In this document: in pieces, positions 45,805 through 56,900 of the stretch
How the letters are laid out: every line of letters begins with the position of its first letter
Numbering within the stretch: the stretch's first letter is position 1
NCBI GenBank assembly: GCA_002812745.2
Contig: NCSJ02000022.1
Coordinates: forward strand, 1-64,000
Direction: 5' to 3'
Length of the DNA stretch: 64,000 nucleotides
Source of the DNA: Scytalidium lignicola
Lineage: Eukaryota > Ascomycota > Leotiomycetes
The notes under the pieces: model-generated
What the model was told of the DNA's origin: nothing
Seen by the model: only the letters and a program-made list of their open reading frames with translations
Database searches by the model: none
Position numbers and translations under genes: made by a program

Positions 45805-46128
45805 TTATGTTTTTGCTGGGGCGGGAGGGACTTGGACATCTTCAAATTCATCTTGGGATACCGCGCTCATTGTATAACTATCTTTAACCAAAGTGTTAGT
45901 ATGAACCATATTCAATATTTGGCAATATACATACAGACACCAATTGCAAAAGCGAAAATTCCGACGCCAGTCAGAGCATTCTTAACGAGGTATGGTCGTC
46001 TTGCTCGGATGAGAGCAGGTGATTGTTTGTAGTTCTTGTCGTAGTACGACGATCGCGGTATACTAATAAAATGGTGTCAACAGATCAAGTAATTGTAAAA
46101 GCAGTATCTGCTAAACTCACATTGGCAT
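45805..46128 (-). CDS. COA3: Cytochrome c oxidase assembly factor 3 (COA3)
   Basis: Very small gene that a frame search would miss. Three exons on the minus strand (46121-46128, 45935-46062, 45805-45881) give 70 aa. The first coding exon is 8 nt (MPI minus its last base). The joined protein has YYDKNYKQSPALIRARRPYLVKNA, one TM segment (GVGIFAFAIGVYSY) and the ending SAVSQDEFEDVQVPP, which match the fungal COA3 family. COA3 is an inner-membrane protein that binds newly made Cox1 and, with Cox14, regulates Mss51 feedback. Every junction is GT-AG and keeps frame. Divergent from PTA1. Confidence 0.93.
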
Positions 46129-46471
46129 TTTAAGATTGTTAGAGAAGACTGGATGGTGGTGTATAATTTAAACGTACCATTCTCAGACATAGAGATATTC
46201 ACCTGCGAGCGAACCTTAGTAAAGACGCACGGACCATAAGTGACAGTTGTGGAGCTTCCAAGTTGACGTCGCGCATCGATCTCTGACTTTTGAGAGCGCG
46301 TTTCCTTTCACTTTTAAAATCTTAGACACTTTGTTCAACAGCCCACACTTGCCTCCCCTTGAGTCCGTAGTGAATGACGAACCACTTCTATCAATTACAA
46401 CAAATCCGCATCAAAATTGATGATCTCTTTCCATGCAGAAACCTCATCGAAGGTGCTAAAAGTCAGTTACG
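46129..46471. other. Divergent promoter region, COA3 / PTA1
   Basis: 343-base head-to-head spacer, pyrimidine-rich near 46300-46370. No frame of note. Confidence 0.6.
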
Positions 46472-49044
46472 ATGGCAGCTCCCGCGCTGTCAGTCGAGCA
46501 ACAGATAAAACAACTTGAAGAGGCCAGGAAACTTGTACTAGGAGATCCAAACTATTATCCACAAATTATCCAAGGAATATTGCCTATTATTGGACCATCT
46601 GCAAGAGTTGAACTTCGACGATGGGGTGCAGACTTTCTTGCAGAGACGTTTGCCAGCCCAACTTTACCCTTTCAGGAGAAGGAGTCATTAAGTTTGATAG
46701 TGTTGGAGACGTTGAAATCTATGATTGAGAATCCACACGAGGATAGTAATGTTGTGAAGAGCGTTGTGCAAGCTGTGGCTAGCATATACCCTTTGGTTTT
46801 TCGATGGATGTACGTTGGATGGATCCTTTTTGATTTTTATCCCCATGCTAGTGCGGCTACGATACTACGTACACATACTTTCAAGAGCGGAAAAAGGGCT
46901 GTTTAGGATGTGCCTTTAAGACTAACTCTATGCTGACAGTATTAACAATCCTTATGACACTCCAACATGGGATCGCATGCAAGCTATCAAATCGAGAATC
47001 CTCCGAATGTGGGATTCTGCCCCACCAGGTGTGCGAATATGTTGTATTAAGTTCGCTCAACGGGTAGTCCTGGTACAAACCGTAGGCCCAGAAGCAGATT
47101 CACGAGTATGGATTCCTTTTCCGTTATGATAGAACTAGAATTAACAAATGGGGTGTTGTAGCGTGGTAATTCTCTCGAGGTGTCTTTAGTTATGGTTCCG
47201 CAAAATCACCCTCTCATACCACCAAGACATCTCGAAGCCGAAGCATCTGGTTTATTAGATCGGATGCTATCTGTGCTCCAAGAAAATAGCTGGTACGTAT
47301 AATATAAACCCAAGTGAACCCCATGTAAACTAACAAACCAAGCAATGCGGTAATTGTGGATGCCACTTTGAATTCCTTGTCTATCTTAATTCGTGCCCGC
47401 CCTCATATTTCCAACAAGATCTTGAATGTGATCTTGAATTTCAACCCCCTGAAACATGCCAATTCACCCATGACTCCTAAGCTTCGTGTTATGGTAAAGT
47501 CCATGGAAAAGACAACCCGATCTTTGCTTATACATATCAGCAAACGGTATGAATTACTGCTCCATCTCTATTAACAGTACGCTGACAAGGATAGTGACCC
47601 ACAAAACCCTCTCGCAGGACGTATCCAACAATATATAGAACGACTAATGCGTTCACGAACAGAAATATTCGACGAGGCAAGCAGGAAAAGAGGGCCATCT
47701 GAACCTATTGATGGTCTTGACCCTGCGAAGCGTCAAAGGCTCAGTGCACAGGGGCCATCCACACCAGTGGCAATACACATCCCTCCTCTGGCACCGGGAC
47801 CACATACGATTGCAGAGTTGTTCACTGTCACCGGCGACGAGGCATTAAAAGCTTTTGATGTCTCACAGCTTTCACAAGACCTGGTTGTAAAAATTAGTGT
47901 CACTATTCTATCAAAGATAGAAACGGCGACAATAAATCAGGCCGTGGATGTAAGTGTACTCATGGGCTTATTTTGCCATTCACATTTGTTAATTTAATCT
48001 GACAGGGAATTCGCGGGCGATTATTATCCTTTAACACCGCCCAACCAGAGCTCCTGAACCCTAACACCGCTCCGTTAGGTGTTGACGAAGACGATGATGA
48101 TTATGAGCCAGATTTCCAACTTGCGGAAGATACAGAGCAAATATTAAATAAATTGGATAATGCGCCACCTGAAGAAAAGTCTGCGGAACCAGCTATGCCA
48201 CTTGGGCCATTCACTCTACCACAACCCCCTCCTCTTACTCTAGAGCAGGCACTTCAAGCGGGCCAAATGACAATTGCTCAACTTTTCAGTCATATCCAAT
48301 CCCTAGAGGAGACAAGCTCGAAGAGGCCAAAAGGCGGAGTCAATCGACTAGCAGCAACTACACAGGACCGAGATGCCTGGCTGACTATCGTAACTCGATT
48401 AGCAACACGCTCTATAGCCGGTTTAGAAGGATCCATTAACATAAAAGAGGAATCTCGAAACCCAACGCAGGTATCAATTGCTGATCGTATTCGCGAATAC
48501 CTTTACCTATATGTTGTGGAAGACTTCAGAAAGCGTATTGATACCACGGTGTCCTGGCTCTGTGAAGAGTGGTACAACGATCAAGTGCAGAGGAAAATCG
48601 ACCCGAATGCTGTCCAGCATTACGAGAAATGGGCGCTGAAAGTTCTTGATGGAATTGTTCCTTACCTTGATGCAAAAGATAAGGTATTGACGAGATTCTT
48701 GAGCGAAATTCCCACCCTGAATTCCGACATGTTAGATAGAGTAAAAGGCCTATGTCGAGATCCTGCTATGGTAAACTTAGCATTAACGAGTCTGTTATAC
48801 TTGGTTATGATGAAACCTCCGGTAAGAGAAATGGCACTGGACGCGGTGCAAGAGATCTGGAATACTTGTAAGCCTGTCCCCTTTCCCGTTGATATCCTTC
48901 TCCTAATCCACCATAGATGAGGATGCCAAGCCTATTGCCGCAAAATACCTCTCCAAATGGCGGCCTGGTTTTGCAGAAGCAATTAAGGGACCAGAACCTG
49001 GGGAAAATGCGAAGTCTAATGGGGTTGCTCTCACGGCGGCATAA
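46472..49044 (+). CDS. PTA1: Pta1/symplekin, mRNA 3'-end processing scaffold
   Basis: Scaffold subunit of the cleavage and polyadenylation factor. Seven exons (46472-46809, 46940-47105, 47162-47292, 47343-47546, 47595-47949, 48006-48867, 48917-49044) join in frame to 727 aa. The N-terminal HEAT-repeat domain shows the family pattern: QQIKQLEEARKLVLGDPNYYPQII, ELRRWGADFLAETF, VQAVASIYPLVFRWI and DTPTWDRMQAIKSRIL, then LRVMVKSMEKTTRSLLIHISK. A lysine/arginine patch (DPAKRQRLS) near residue 310 begins the linker. The middle (DEDDDDYEPDF) is acidic. The C-terminal symplekin-type helices end with KPIAAKYLSKWRPGFAEAIKGPEPG. Divergent from COA3. Confidence 0.92.
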
Positions 49045-50235
49045 AATTACTATTATTCGGATGTTTTGAATTAGCAGGACTTTTCCGGTGTATTTTAAGT
49101 TCTCTATTTGATTGTATTCTAGCATTGGCAGGCGTAAGGGGGGATATTTCGATGGATAGGTCTGAAACCCACCAGGAGTCCATGGTCAAGACTGTACCAA
49201 AATGTTCTGGGATATGAGATAGGATTTGTGGATGTATTTCGGTATTACGGGGATCATGATAAGTATCTCAGCTGAGGATCAATTTTAATGGTCGAAATGA
49301 TAGATGCTGAGAGGTAAAGGGGGTATTTTAATGGATCTGGAAAAGTTAGCGGCATGGCTTCTGCTCAGATGAAGTATGATACCTATACCCATACTACTCA
49401 AGTACTTAAACATACCACCGTCTACAGATCCCTAGAGGAATAAGGAAGTAAGGTGCAAAGTAACCTCCCATGTAGTATTGTATTTGAAAGGTGGGTGCTT
49501 TAGCACGCTTCCATTAAGTATAAAAGTGTTCGTCATATGATAGCATCAAAAGTATCAGTTTATTGTATCTCTTTGATGTTTTGTGGTTTCGTACTAGGAG
49601 GATGTCCAAAATAGAACGATAAGGGGTTGCGGCGCGCCTGTACGCAACGGCACGTTCCCTTGCGTGGCATGTTTGCAGGGGTTCTCCGCGTCTGTTCTAA
49701 TTTCTGGCTGCGTGTTGCCCCGACAAGTCTCAGCCTTGTCTCTCTGAATTACAGTATTCATATGATCAAAGGCAGTCCCGAGGTCTCATCAAATACCTTA
49801 AATTTCGCAGGAGGAATAAAACGTCCCATTACTGAGCATCGCTTCCATAAGATCGAACACGGCAGCTTGGGTCCAACACCGACACATCAGGCATTGATCG
49901 CTTTAATGCAAATCAGCCAAGAATCCCGAACCTGCTTCGATAGTAAATACGTGTAAACACACGTCAGCAATTTTAGCCTAATCGATTTTGTGATTCGACT
50001 AGGGATACTCTGGATGTCGTACTGGGAATTCTGAAGGCATTTTATACTTCTACAGAGCAACAAACTTCTTAGAGTAGATAGGAGACGGAGCGCAGAAGAG
50101 ATGTGAGATACCAGACGTCGGAACCAGCCTCAACTATTTCATCATTTGTCTATAAGACGCATGAAAACCACACGGGTAAGCAATATGTAACCTAGACTGC
50201 GGACTGTTCAACTGCTCAATTCAGTGCGGAGATAA
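49045..50235. other. Intergenic region
   Basis: About 1.2 kb (more if SHE3 starts at 50350). Contains a plus-strand frame at 49627-49956 that has no family resemblance and was not called. No repeat found. Confidence 0.55.
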
Positions 50236-51516
50236 ATGCTAGTCGAGACTTGGGATTCAATCAGATTACCTCGTTACGCAAAATGTCGCAGAGAACGATT
50301 GCTGACTATTCGTCCGGATCATAGAGACCAGATTCTCCACACATATGCCATGGTAGATACCCCAGAAACCTATATCCCTACACGCGCCCTCTCAACCCTT
50401 TCCCCCAACGCCATGAATAGCTTGAGCACAGGTTCAAGTACTACGACGGAACTCTCGAAATCTTCAAGCGGTACCATAAGGAGAGTTCCTAATAACGATG
50501 GCGCAATTGATGAATCTTCAGCGGCCAGCAATCCACCGCAGAGCAGGGGAGAGACAAAGAAGTCATACAACGGTATAGCCTCTGACCAACCACAGTCTCC
50601 TCCAATGACGAGAAAGAACTCGGCGACGTTCAGTACGCTCGAACGAACAATTTCCACAGAGTTTGGCCCTACAAAAGCGCAGTCGAATGCATTCCCAATT
50701 GGTGAAGATAATACCACGAATACGAATGGCGCAAATACGTTACCTTCTCCACAATGGAGTTCAGCTGTGGGCAGGGCAAATCTAGGAAAGAGCGGAAGGG
50801 TCATTGAGCGTCTAATGGCTGAGAATGATATGTTAAAGCGCGACTTAAACATAGAGAGATTACGTGCCGAAGAGTCGAGACAGGCTATGAAGATGGTTGA
50901 GACAAAGATGGATGCCATGGCTACGGAATATGAGACGAAACTCCATGATGCAACAATTAACAGGACGTTGTTGAGGCGAAGAGAACGCCAATTAGCGGAC
51001 TTGAAAGATCAAGTTGAGGGAGAGAAGATGAAGGCAGATAAAGCTATAGAGAGGGAACTTACTTGGAAAGATGAGATGGAGAGGGCACGAGAGGAATGCA
51101 AGAGAAAAGTTGATGAGGCCGAGACCTTTGCTGCGTTAATGGAAGGACGAAATAAAGCCCTTACAAGCCACTGGAAGGAACAAGGTATTGAAGTAGAACG
51201 CGCAGCTAGCAAGCTTCATAAAGACATCGAGACAATAGTCGAGGAGAGAAAGGCCGATGATGTCAAGATTGAAACTCTGCAGGGGCTATGCGATCAGCAG
51301 GCTAACCAGTTAGCTAGCTTGCAAGCTCAAAAGCAAGTCATTGAGGATGCATTCCAGAGGTACAAGATAGAACAAGAGGATGCTCTGAAGTCTATTAAAG
51401 AGATGGCTAGGATGCAAGAGGAATCAAATAGGGAGAAATTGAGTGAAGCACAAAAGGTGCTCGGGGAACTTAAGTGGGCATTAGGCGTCAAGAAGAATGT
51501 TAAAGGAGCTGAGTAA
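50236..51516 (+). CDS. SHE3: SHE3-family coiled-coil protein
   Basis: Single-exon protein of 426 aa from the first ATG, or 388 aa from MVDTPETYIP at 50350, which I think likelier because the first 38 residues look unlike the rest. The N-terminal third is Ser/Thr/Pro-rich and disordered. From about residue 185 a long coiled coil runs nearly to the end: GRVIERLMAENDMLKRDLNIERLRAEESRQ, then LLRRRERQLADLKDQVE and EAETFAALMEGRNKALTSHWKEQG. This matches the fungal SWI5-dependent HO expression protein 3 family; yeast She3 is the adaptor between She2-bound mRNA and the myosin Myo4. In filamentous fungi the role in mRNA transport is not established. Confidence 0.78.
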   Translation: MLVETWDSIRLPRYAKCRRERLLTIRPDHRDQILHTYAMVDTPETYIPTRALSTLSPNAMNSLSTGSSTTTELSKSSSGTIRRVPNNDGAIDESSAASNPPQSRGETKKSYNGIASDQPQSPPMTRKNSATFSTLERTISTEFGPTKAQSNAFPIGEDNTTNTNGANTLPSPQWSSAVGRANLGKSGRVIERLMAENDMLKRDLNIERLRAEESRQAMKMVETKMDAMATEYETKLHDATINRTLLRRRERQLADLKDQVEGEKMKADKAIERELTWKDEMERAREECKRKVDEAETFAALMEGRNKALTSHWKEQGIEVERAASKLHKDIETIVEERKADDVKIETLQGLCDQQANQLASLQAQKQVIEDAFQRYKIEQEDALKSIKEMARMQEESNREKLSEAQKVLGELKWALGVKKNVKGAE

Positions 51517-52394
51517 AAAAACAACAGTCGTGTCGGCAATGGTGGAATCAAACTTGTTTATCACGATTATAAGAATGGCATGGTATGGTACAGGACATGG
51601 GAATAGACTGGGAAGAGCAACGGTTACAAGGAAGATCCGCACTCATGACCCTCAACACGAGTTTCTTTTTTCTGTTACTTAAAGTATACCTTTTAATCTC
51701 TCTCCAGCACCTAACGGCGGTGTAATGGAGATTTTCTGTTAAATACGGAAATGGGTCAGTTTGCAATCGTACGCATACCTGAGAATACCCTGATAGGAGT
51801 TTGCTTTGGCGTTCAGAGTGGCGTTTTCTTTCAAATTTCACTACATATTAATCACGTTCTAGATGGCGTTTCTTGTTCCATCAAAGAATGAACACCATAT
51901 AATGGCTGATACGGCATTGAGTAGAATGGGTTCAGCTTCTGTATAATAAAAATTCCATCTTTGTTGCATACTTTTCTTCTTCAAAAAGGGCAACCTTTGC
52001 GGTTGCCATAGAGGCTTAGAAACACAACTTGGAAGACTGCACAACCATATCTTGTTATTTTATTTGACCAAATCATTGTCTTTCCACATCTGAACCACGC
52101 CGAGACTTTCAGCGATCCAAAATCATTAGTTACAACCAATTCAGGTGACTGATTGGCTTCTATTCAATTTGTTTACGTATATGTTTACTTCACTTCACTT
52201 CACTTCACTTCACTTCACTTCACTTCACGTTAGTTATCATCTCGTCTCTTATTAAATTGACGACCTTGTCCAGAGCAGGTTGCACCTGCTTGGGTTAACT
52301 GTTCGATCACTGCACAGACATCTCCATTCTTTGTTCTTTTATCAATTCTTTGCAACTATTTTCTTTGGTCCTCACTTTTCGCACATCTGTTACG
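51517..52394. other. Intergenic region and promoter of the large fungal-specific gene
   Basis: About 880 bases with a pentanucleotide microsatellite (52187-52228) roughly 170 bases before the next start codon. Short frames only. Confidence 0.6.
52187..52228. repeat. (ACTTC)n pentanucleotide microsatellite
   Basis: About 8.4 perfect copies of ACTTC, 42 bases, in the promoter or leader of the gene starting at 52395. Length variation is likely among isolates. Confidence 0.95.
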
Positions 52395-55300
52395 ATGTCG
52401 CACCTAGCCTCAATAATCGGGAAGAAGGGCAACAATTCTTCAGCTTTGAGAATCAGTGGCAATCAATCTCAAGCCCCAACAATGGTCATTGGAGAGAAGA
52501 GATTATACTTTGCCAGTGATTGGTTTTTTAAACCAGAGGGTGTTGGTGAGGTGAAGAGGAGATTTGAGAGCGAATTAGAAAAACAGAAATTGGTAAGTCT
52601 GCTTCTGGCTGTATAGGATTGGATCATTAGTTTCTTTTCTCAAAATATCCATTTCTATTATTGAATCTATACGCATCAGAGAGTTATACTAAGACATTGA
52701 TACCTACCATTGATTCATCGCCATTTCGTTTACCCAATGCACCATTAAGAAATATTGAACGTACGCTAACAGTGCTTGCAGGTGGCTCAGCATGAATGGC
52801 GTCACGATGAACAGCTCTTTGTCGTTACTTGCCTTCGAGATGAATACAAATTATACAAATTATTTCATTCCATTATTCGGGGTATAATCATTCAAGAGGG
52901 GGGAGAAGATGAAGGACATGACGAAGATGCTGAAAGTGATGATCTCTATGACTCCGACGAGGACGTGCCAAAATGGGTAAATATCATCGTAAAATTACAT
53001 CTGTATAACCTATTTACTAACTATATATAGGTAAATAGCAAGCTGATACAGTGTCTCTCGTCCTGGAGAAGAGAAATCTCCAACAGACGTCCACATATGG
53101 CTTCACAAAACCTCTTCTTTCCAAAGGAGATCCAGAATTGCCCAGTCAATGATGTATGGACATGTCTTGAATCCGAGGAAATCGAGCAGTTTGTCAATGA
53201 TGACGAGCTCATAAATCTCAAAAACCTAACTGGCTGTCAACTGGTTAAGGAAATAAATCAACGAGCAATTTTTATTGGTGGTAATTCAGACGAGTCTGTT
53301 CAGAAAGTTTTATGTAAACTGGACAACATGAAAAGGCTTGCTGTAAGTTACAGAAACATTCAGGCACTGTTTAGTTTCAGTTCAATAACAGTACTATTTC
53401 ACCTTTAGTCAATGGGGCCCGTATATGTCAATCACGTCTTCTACACCGAGCATGTCGCAAATTTTAATCTTATGGTCAAGCCACTCTCAGACATCAAGAA
53501 CAACNTTCTCGTCAGAACAACGCTTCTGGATCCCTTACACCTCTCCAAGCTACTCAACTACCGCAACTTGAAGAAATCACAGACAATCCGTTGTTCTATG
53601 TATAATCAAGTTCGTGCTGTTCATGTTTTAGTCAAAGCTCCAAAACTTCCTAATTCTGGCAGAGTATCCCAGACAGGATCTGATACTACCAATGAATGGA
53701 TTCATATGACATATCGTCATAAGGGAGACCCATCAAATGACCCGATGAGGCTCTTTGAGGATAACGAGAAATCAAAGCCTCCTGTTGTAGCCTTTGCTGC
53801 ACCGAAAAGTGTCGGATTCTTGGACGAAATCTTCAAAAAAGATGAATCAAAAGCTAAGGATCACGTCAAGGATATCCAGAAGTGGGCAGAAAATGTCCCA
53901 ACACCCGTTATAGTTGAAGAAAGAGTTGAAGGCCGAGGATTCAAAGATGAAAAGCTAGACACAGGTGCTAGTAAGTTAGAGTTACGTTTAATTATGTTCA
54001 ATCATATCAATGGCCTAACAATTTGATCCTGTGCAGTACAAGACACAACAGAAGTTGGTTGGACGGCTAAAGACGATGTAATTCCACGTCATCATTCCAC
54101 CATGGAGAATGAAGACAGATTCTTGAACTCTGAAGCTCCATGTACGCCCCCTAGTAAGTTATACTTGCACAGAATTTTAGAAATTGGCTGACTGAGTGGT
54201 TCTGTATAGTAAAAGATGAAGATCAAAGTAGTTGGGCGGTTAGAAGCAATATGGGTCCCAAGGATCCGGCTGTTGAAAAGCCCACCTTGAAAGACATCAC
54301 AAATGCAGCCTTTTGGTATTCATCCTCAAGACTTTTACCTGGACATAGCCGACCAACTGCACGAAGCATATTTGGACCCAAACCTCTACCACCGAATTCA
54401 CCATCTCTGAGCAGAATATTAGAATTTGACTCCCCTCCTAGTCCTCCACAACCCTCACAGATGAACCTATTCACTCGACCAAAGCCAAGCAATCCAGAGT
54501 TTGACGATGATCCCCAAAGTATCACTAATTTTCTCAATCCTCACGGAGCTTCAATTACCTTGCTAGATGATAGTGTTCCCTTTCCAAGCACTAGTTTTCC
54601 GGTTATACAGCCTACACGAATAGATTCAAGTTGGCCACTTATTGTTACCGAAGGCCACATGGATACTGACATTCCTCATATCCATCTCAGTGAGGTTCAA
54701 CATTATTCAAATAGTCCTGAACTCATTGATACCTTGGATAATACTGAGAACAAAGAGAGGATCCAGGAATATGATGAGGTTTCAACTAGAGAATATCAAG
54801 TCATATCGAATAAAGGAGCATCTAAAAATAAATATCCGCCACAACTTCCAAAGTCTGGAACAGTAAGTGAAAATAACCAACAACAACAGCAAACTAAGAA
54901 AAAGGCTCCTAACACTACTCTTGATCCAATCCCTGAATTCATCAAAGAAGTCGAGAAAAGCCTTTTACTTATGATGAATGACGCAAAGGTTTTTCCTGGC
55001 GAGATCAAACTCAAGGCTGAATTTGGCCGCATAATTATACGCAAATTTCCCGAAGGTATGATCTCAGATGAAGGAAAATTAATCTCTCAACACATAGACA
55101 CGGTCCAGCAGATCCTCGTCCAACCAAAAATCGATCCAAGAGAAGGTCCACATGTATTCTTCAGCAACATTATTACAATCCTCTCGACAGATGCTCAGTA
55201 CATCATTGATATGAAGGAAAGCAGTGGTAAAAGAATATGGGAAGAAAGTGTCGTTACCCCTTTGAAAGTGGTGTATGAATTCTCTTGTCTGGATACTAGG

Positions 55301-56127
55301 TGTCTTGCCCCTTTTATTATCACCATTGATGCAGAGAGCTTCAAAGCTGAGGTTAAGACCGAGTTCGGATTCGGAGACATATACGTCCACGGAACGTTAC
55401 GAAATTGGGATATTAAGATATCTGCAGTAGGATACGAGAGTGAGCAGGAGTATGAAGAGTTTGCAGCTACCATCGAGAGATCGCTGTATATTCCGTGAGT
55501 ACGATCAACATTGTTTGTAGAAACGCTTGCTGACCTTTTCTTTTCAGAAAGGGATCACATGAACCGGCTCTGCTGTTTACTACGGATTCTTCAAGTCCCA
55601 TCCAAATTGAAAGCTTGCGAGTTCGCCGAACTAAGGTGTACAATCATACATCGCATTCAAATGACTCCAGCAGTAGCAGCAACAACAACAGCAGCAGCAG
55701 CAGCAGCAGCAGCAGTCGAGACAATTCCTGCAGATTACAATTAAACATCACCGAGGTGTTAGAGATTGATGTGAATATCAGACCAGCCCAGTCAAAATCT
55801 CTTCTTGTCTACAAATGCGAGCATAGCCCCGTTCCTGAACCAGGGGAGCAAACCCGGTGGTTCGAAGTTAATATTACGTCTCCAGTAGCAGATAAGATCC
55901 TCGAGGCGAACAAGATGCTTGAACTAGGAGATAGTGCAAAGTGGACACTCGACGACTTTTCCAAAGCAAAGGTAGCTAGGGATATCTGTGGTCAAGCCTG
56001 CGAAATGCTGAAAATGATGGACGGAGTAGGGGTTCACAATGATAACGGGGCTGCAGCAAGAGAAGCGGCCGAGGGCAGCGTGGTCACTAAGAAGACAAAA
56101 CGAGAGAAAAAGGTATATTTCTGGTAA
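52395..56127 (+). CDS. Large fungal-specific protein of unknown function (DUF7905-like)
   Basis: Seven exons (52395-52592, 52782-52976, 53031-53342, 53409-53970, 54037-54153, 54210-55494, 55548-56127) join in frame to 1082 aa. I do not know a function. An N-terminal part with FFKPEGVGEVKRRFESELEKQ and a helical middle (WTCLESEEIEQFVNDDEL, TGCQLVKEINQRAIFIGGN) could fold as nucleic-acid-binding units, but that is a guess. The centre is Pro/Ser-rich and disordered. The C-terminal third (FIKEVEKSLLLMMNDAKVFPGEIKLKAEFGRI, then RWFEVNITSPVADKILEANK) resembles a C-terminal domain of uncharacterised ascomycete proteins that I recall as DUF7905; needs a profile search. A poly-Ser tract is encoded by an AGC repeat. 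N at 53505 falls inside one codon without shifting frame. Confidence 0.8.
55668..55718 (+). repeat. AGC/AAC trinucleotide repeat coding for poly-Ser/Asn
   Basis: In-frame repeat (Ser and Asn codons, ending in about nine AGC units) in the last exon of the fungal-specific gene. Multiples of three keep the frame, so length changes are tolerated. Confidence 0.9.
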
Positions 56128-56900
56128 TCTTAAAAGGTTACATGGCTTTCGTGGTTGCTGAGCTACATGATTCNAGTTGGTCAGATGATGCTTTATGGGA
56201 GCTTATCTTAGATCGCAAGGTTAGGTTGACAAGATCTTTAAAGATCCGAGCACAACACAACCATTTCCCTAGATCAAGCTTGTTGGACATTATCTTCTTT
56301 TTCTGTCTTGCAGAATTACTTATTTAGAGCTAATTCGCTTGCTTCGCAGTCCTACAATGCAGCGAACAAGCAGCCCTTCACTAGGCAGAGTTGCTATGTT
56401 AAAGTTGTAACTTTAGATAAATTATTAATCTGCAATGATAGACTATGGTGGATCTCGGTCTCAGACAAACCTTACCCTCGAGTGCATTTTGAAAAGAGAA
56501 GAAATCGCCAGATTTATTGTTATACAAAGGCATTTCTCATGCTTGCCGGGCTCAAGAGAGCGGGTATGGGAGACTCTTCGCCAAGTCCGTGCGAAAACCC
56601 ATCTGCGTAACCCCCTAGCTTATATACAAAGCAGGAACTCAATATCACCTTGATTGTACAGAAGGCGATGTTATAGCAATTACTTTTCTCCATATCTTAG
56701 GGCGTTAGTTAAATCAATGTCACTGAACTAATACCTCTAAGCACATACACCCTGAAAGTTTGTGTCCTGAAAATTGAAGGTCAAGTTAATCAATACTTAT
56801 GCTACATGATAATAATAATAGACTCAACTGCATAAGTACACCAAGCTAGAATAACTCATCATATGTTCGTTAATACCCGCCTCTCACAAATAGGCCTTTT
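56128..56900. other. Convergent 3' intergenic region
   Basis: 770 bases, no credible frame. N at 56174. Holds both 3' ends. Confidence 0.6.

Noticed and set aside
49627..49956. 109-aa plus-strand frame after PTA1
   Set aside because: Composition is not protein-like, no splice partners, no family resemblance.
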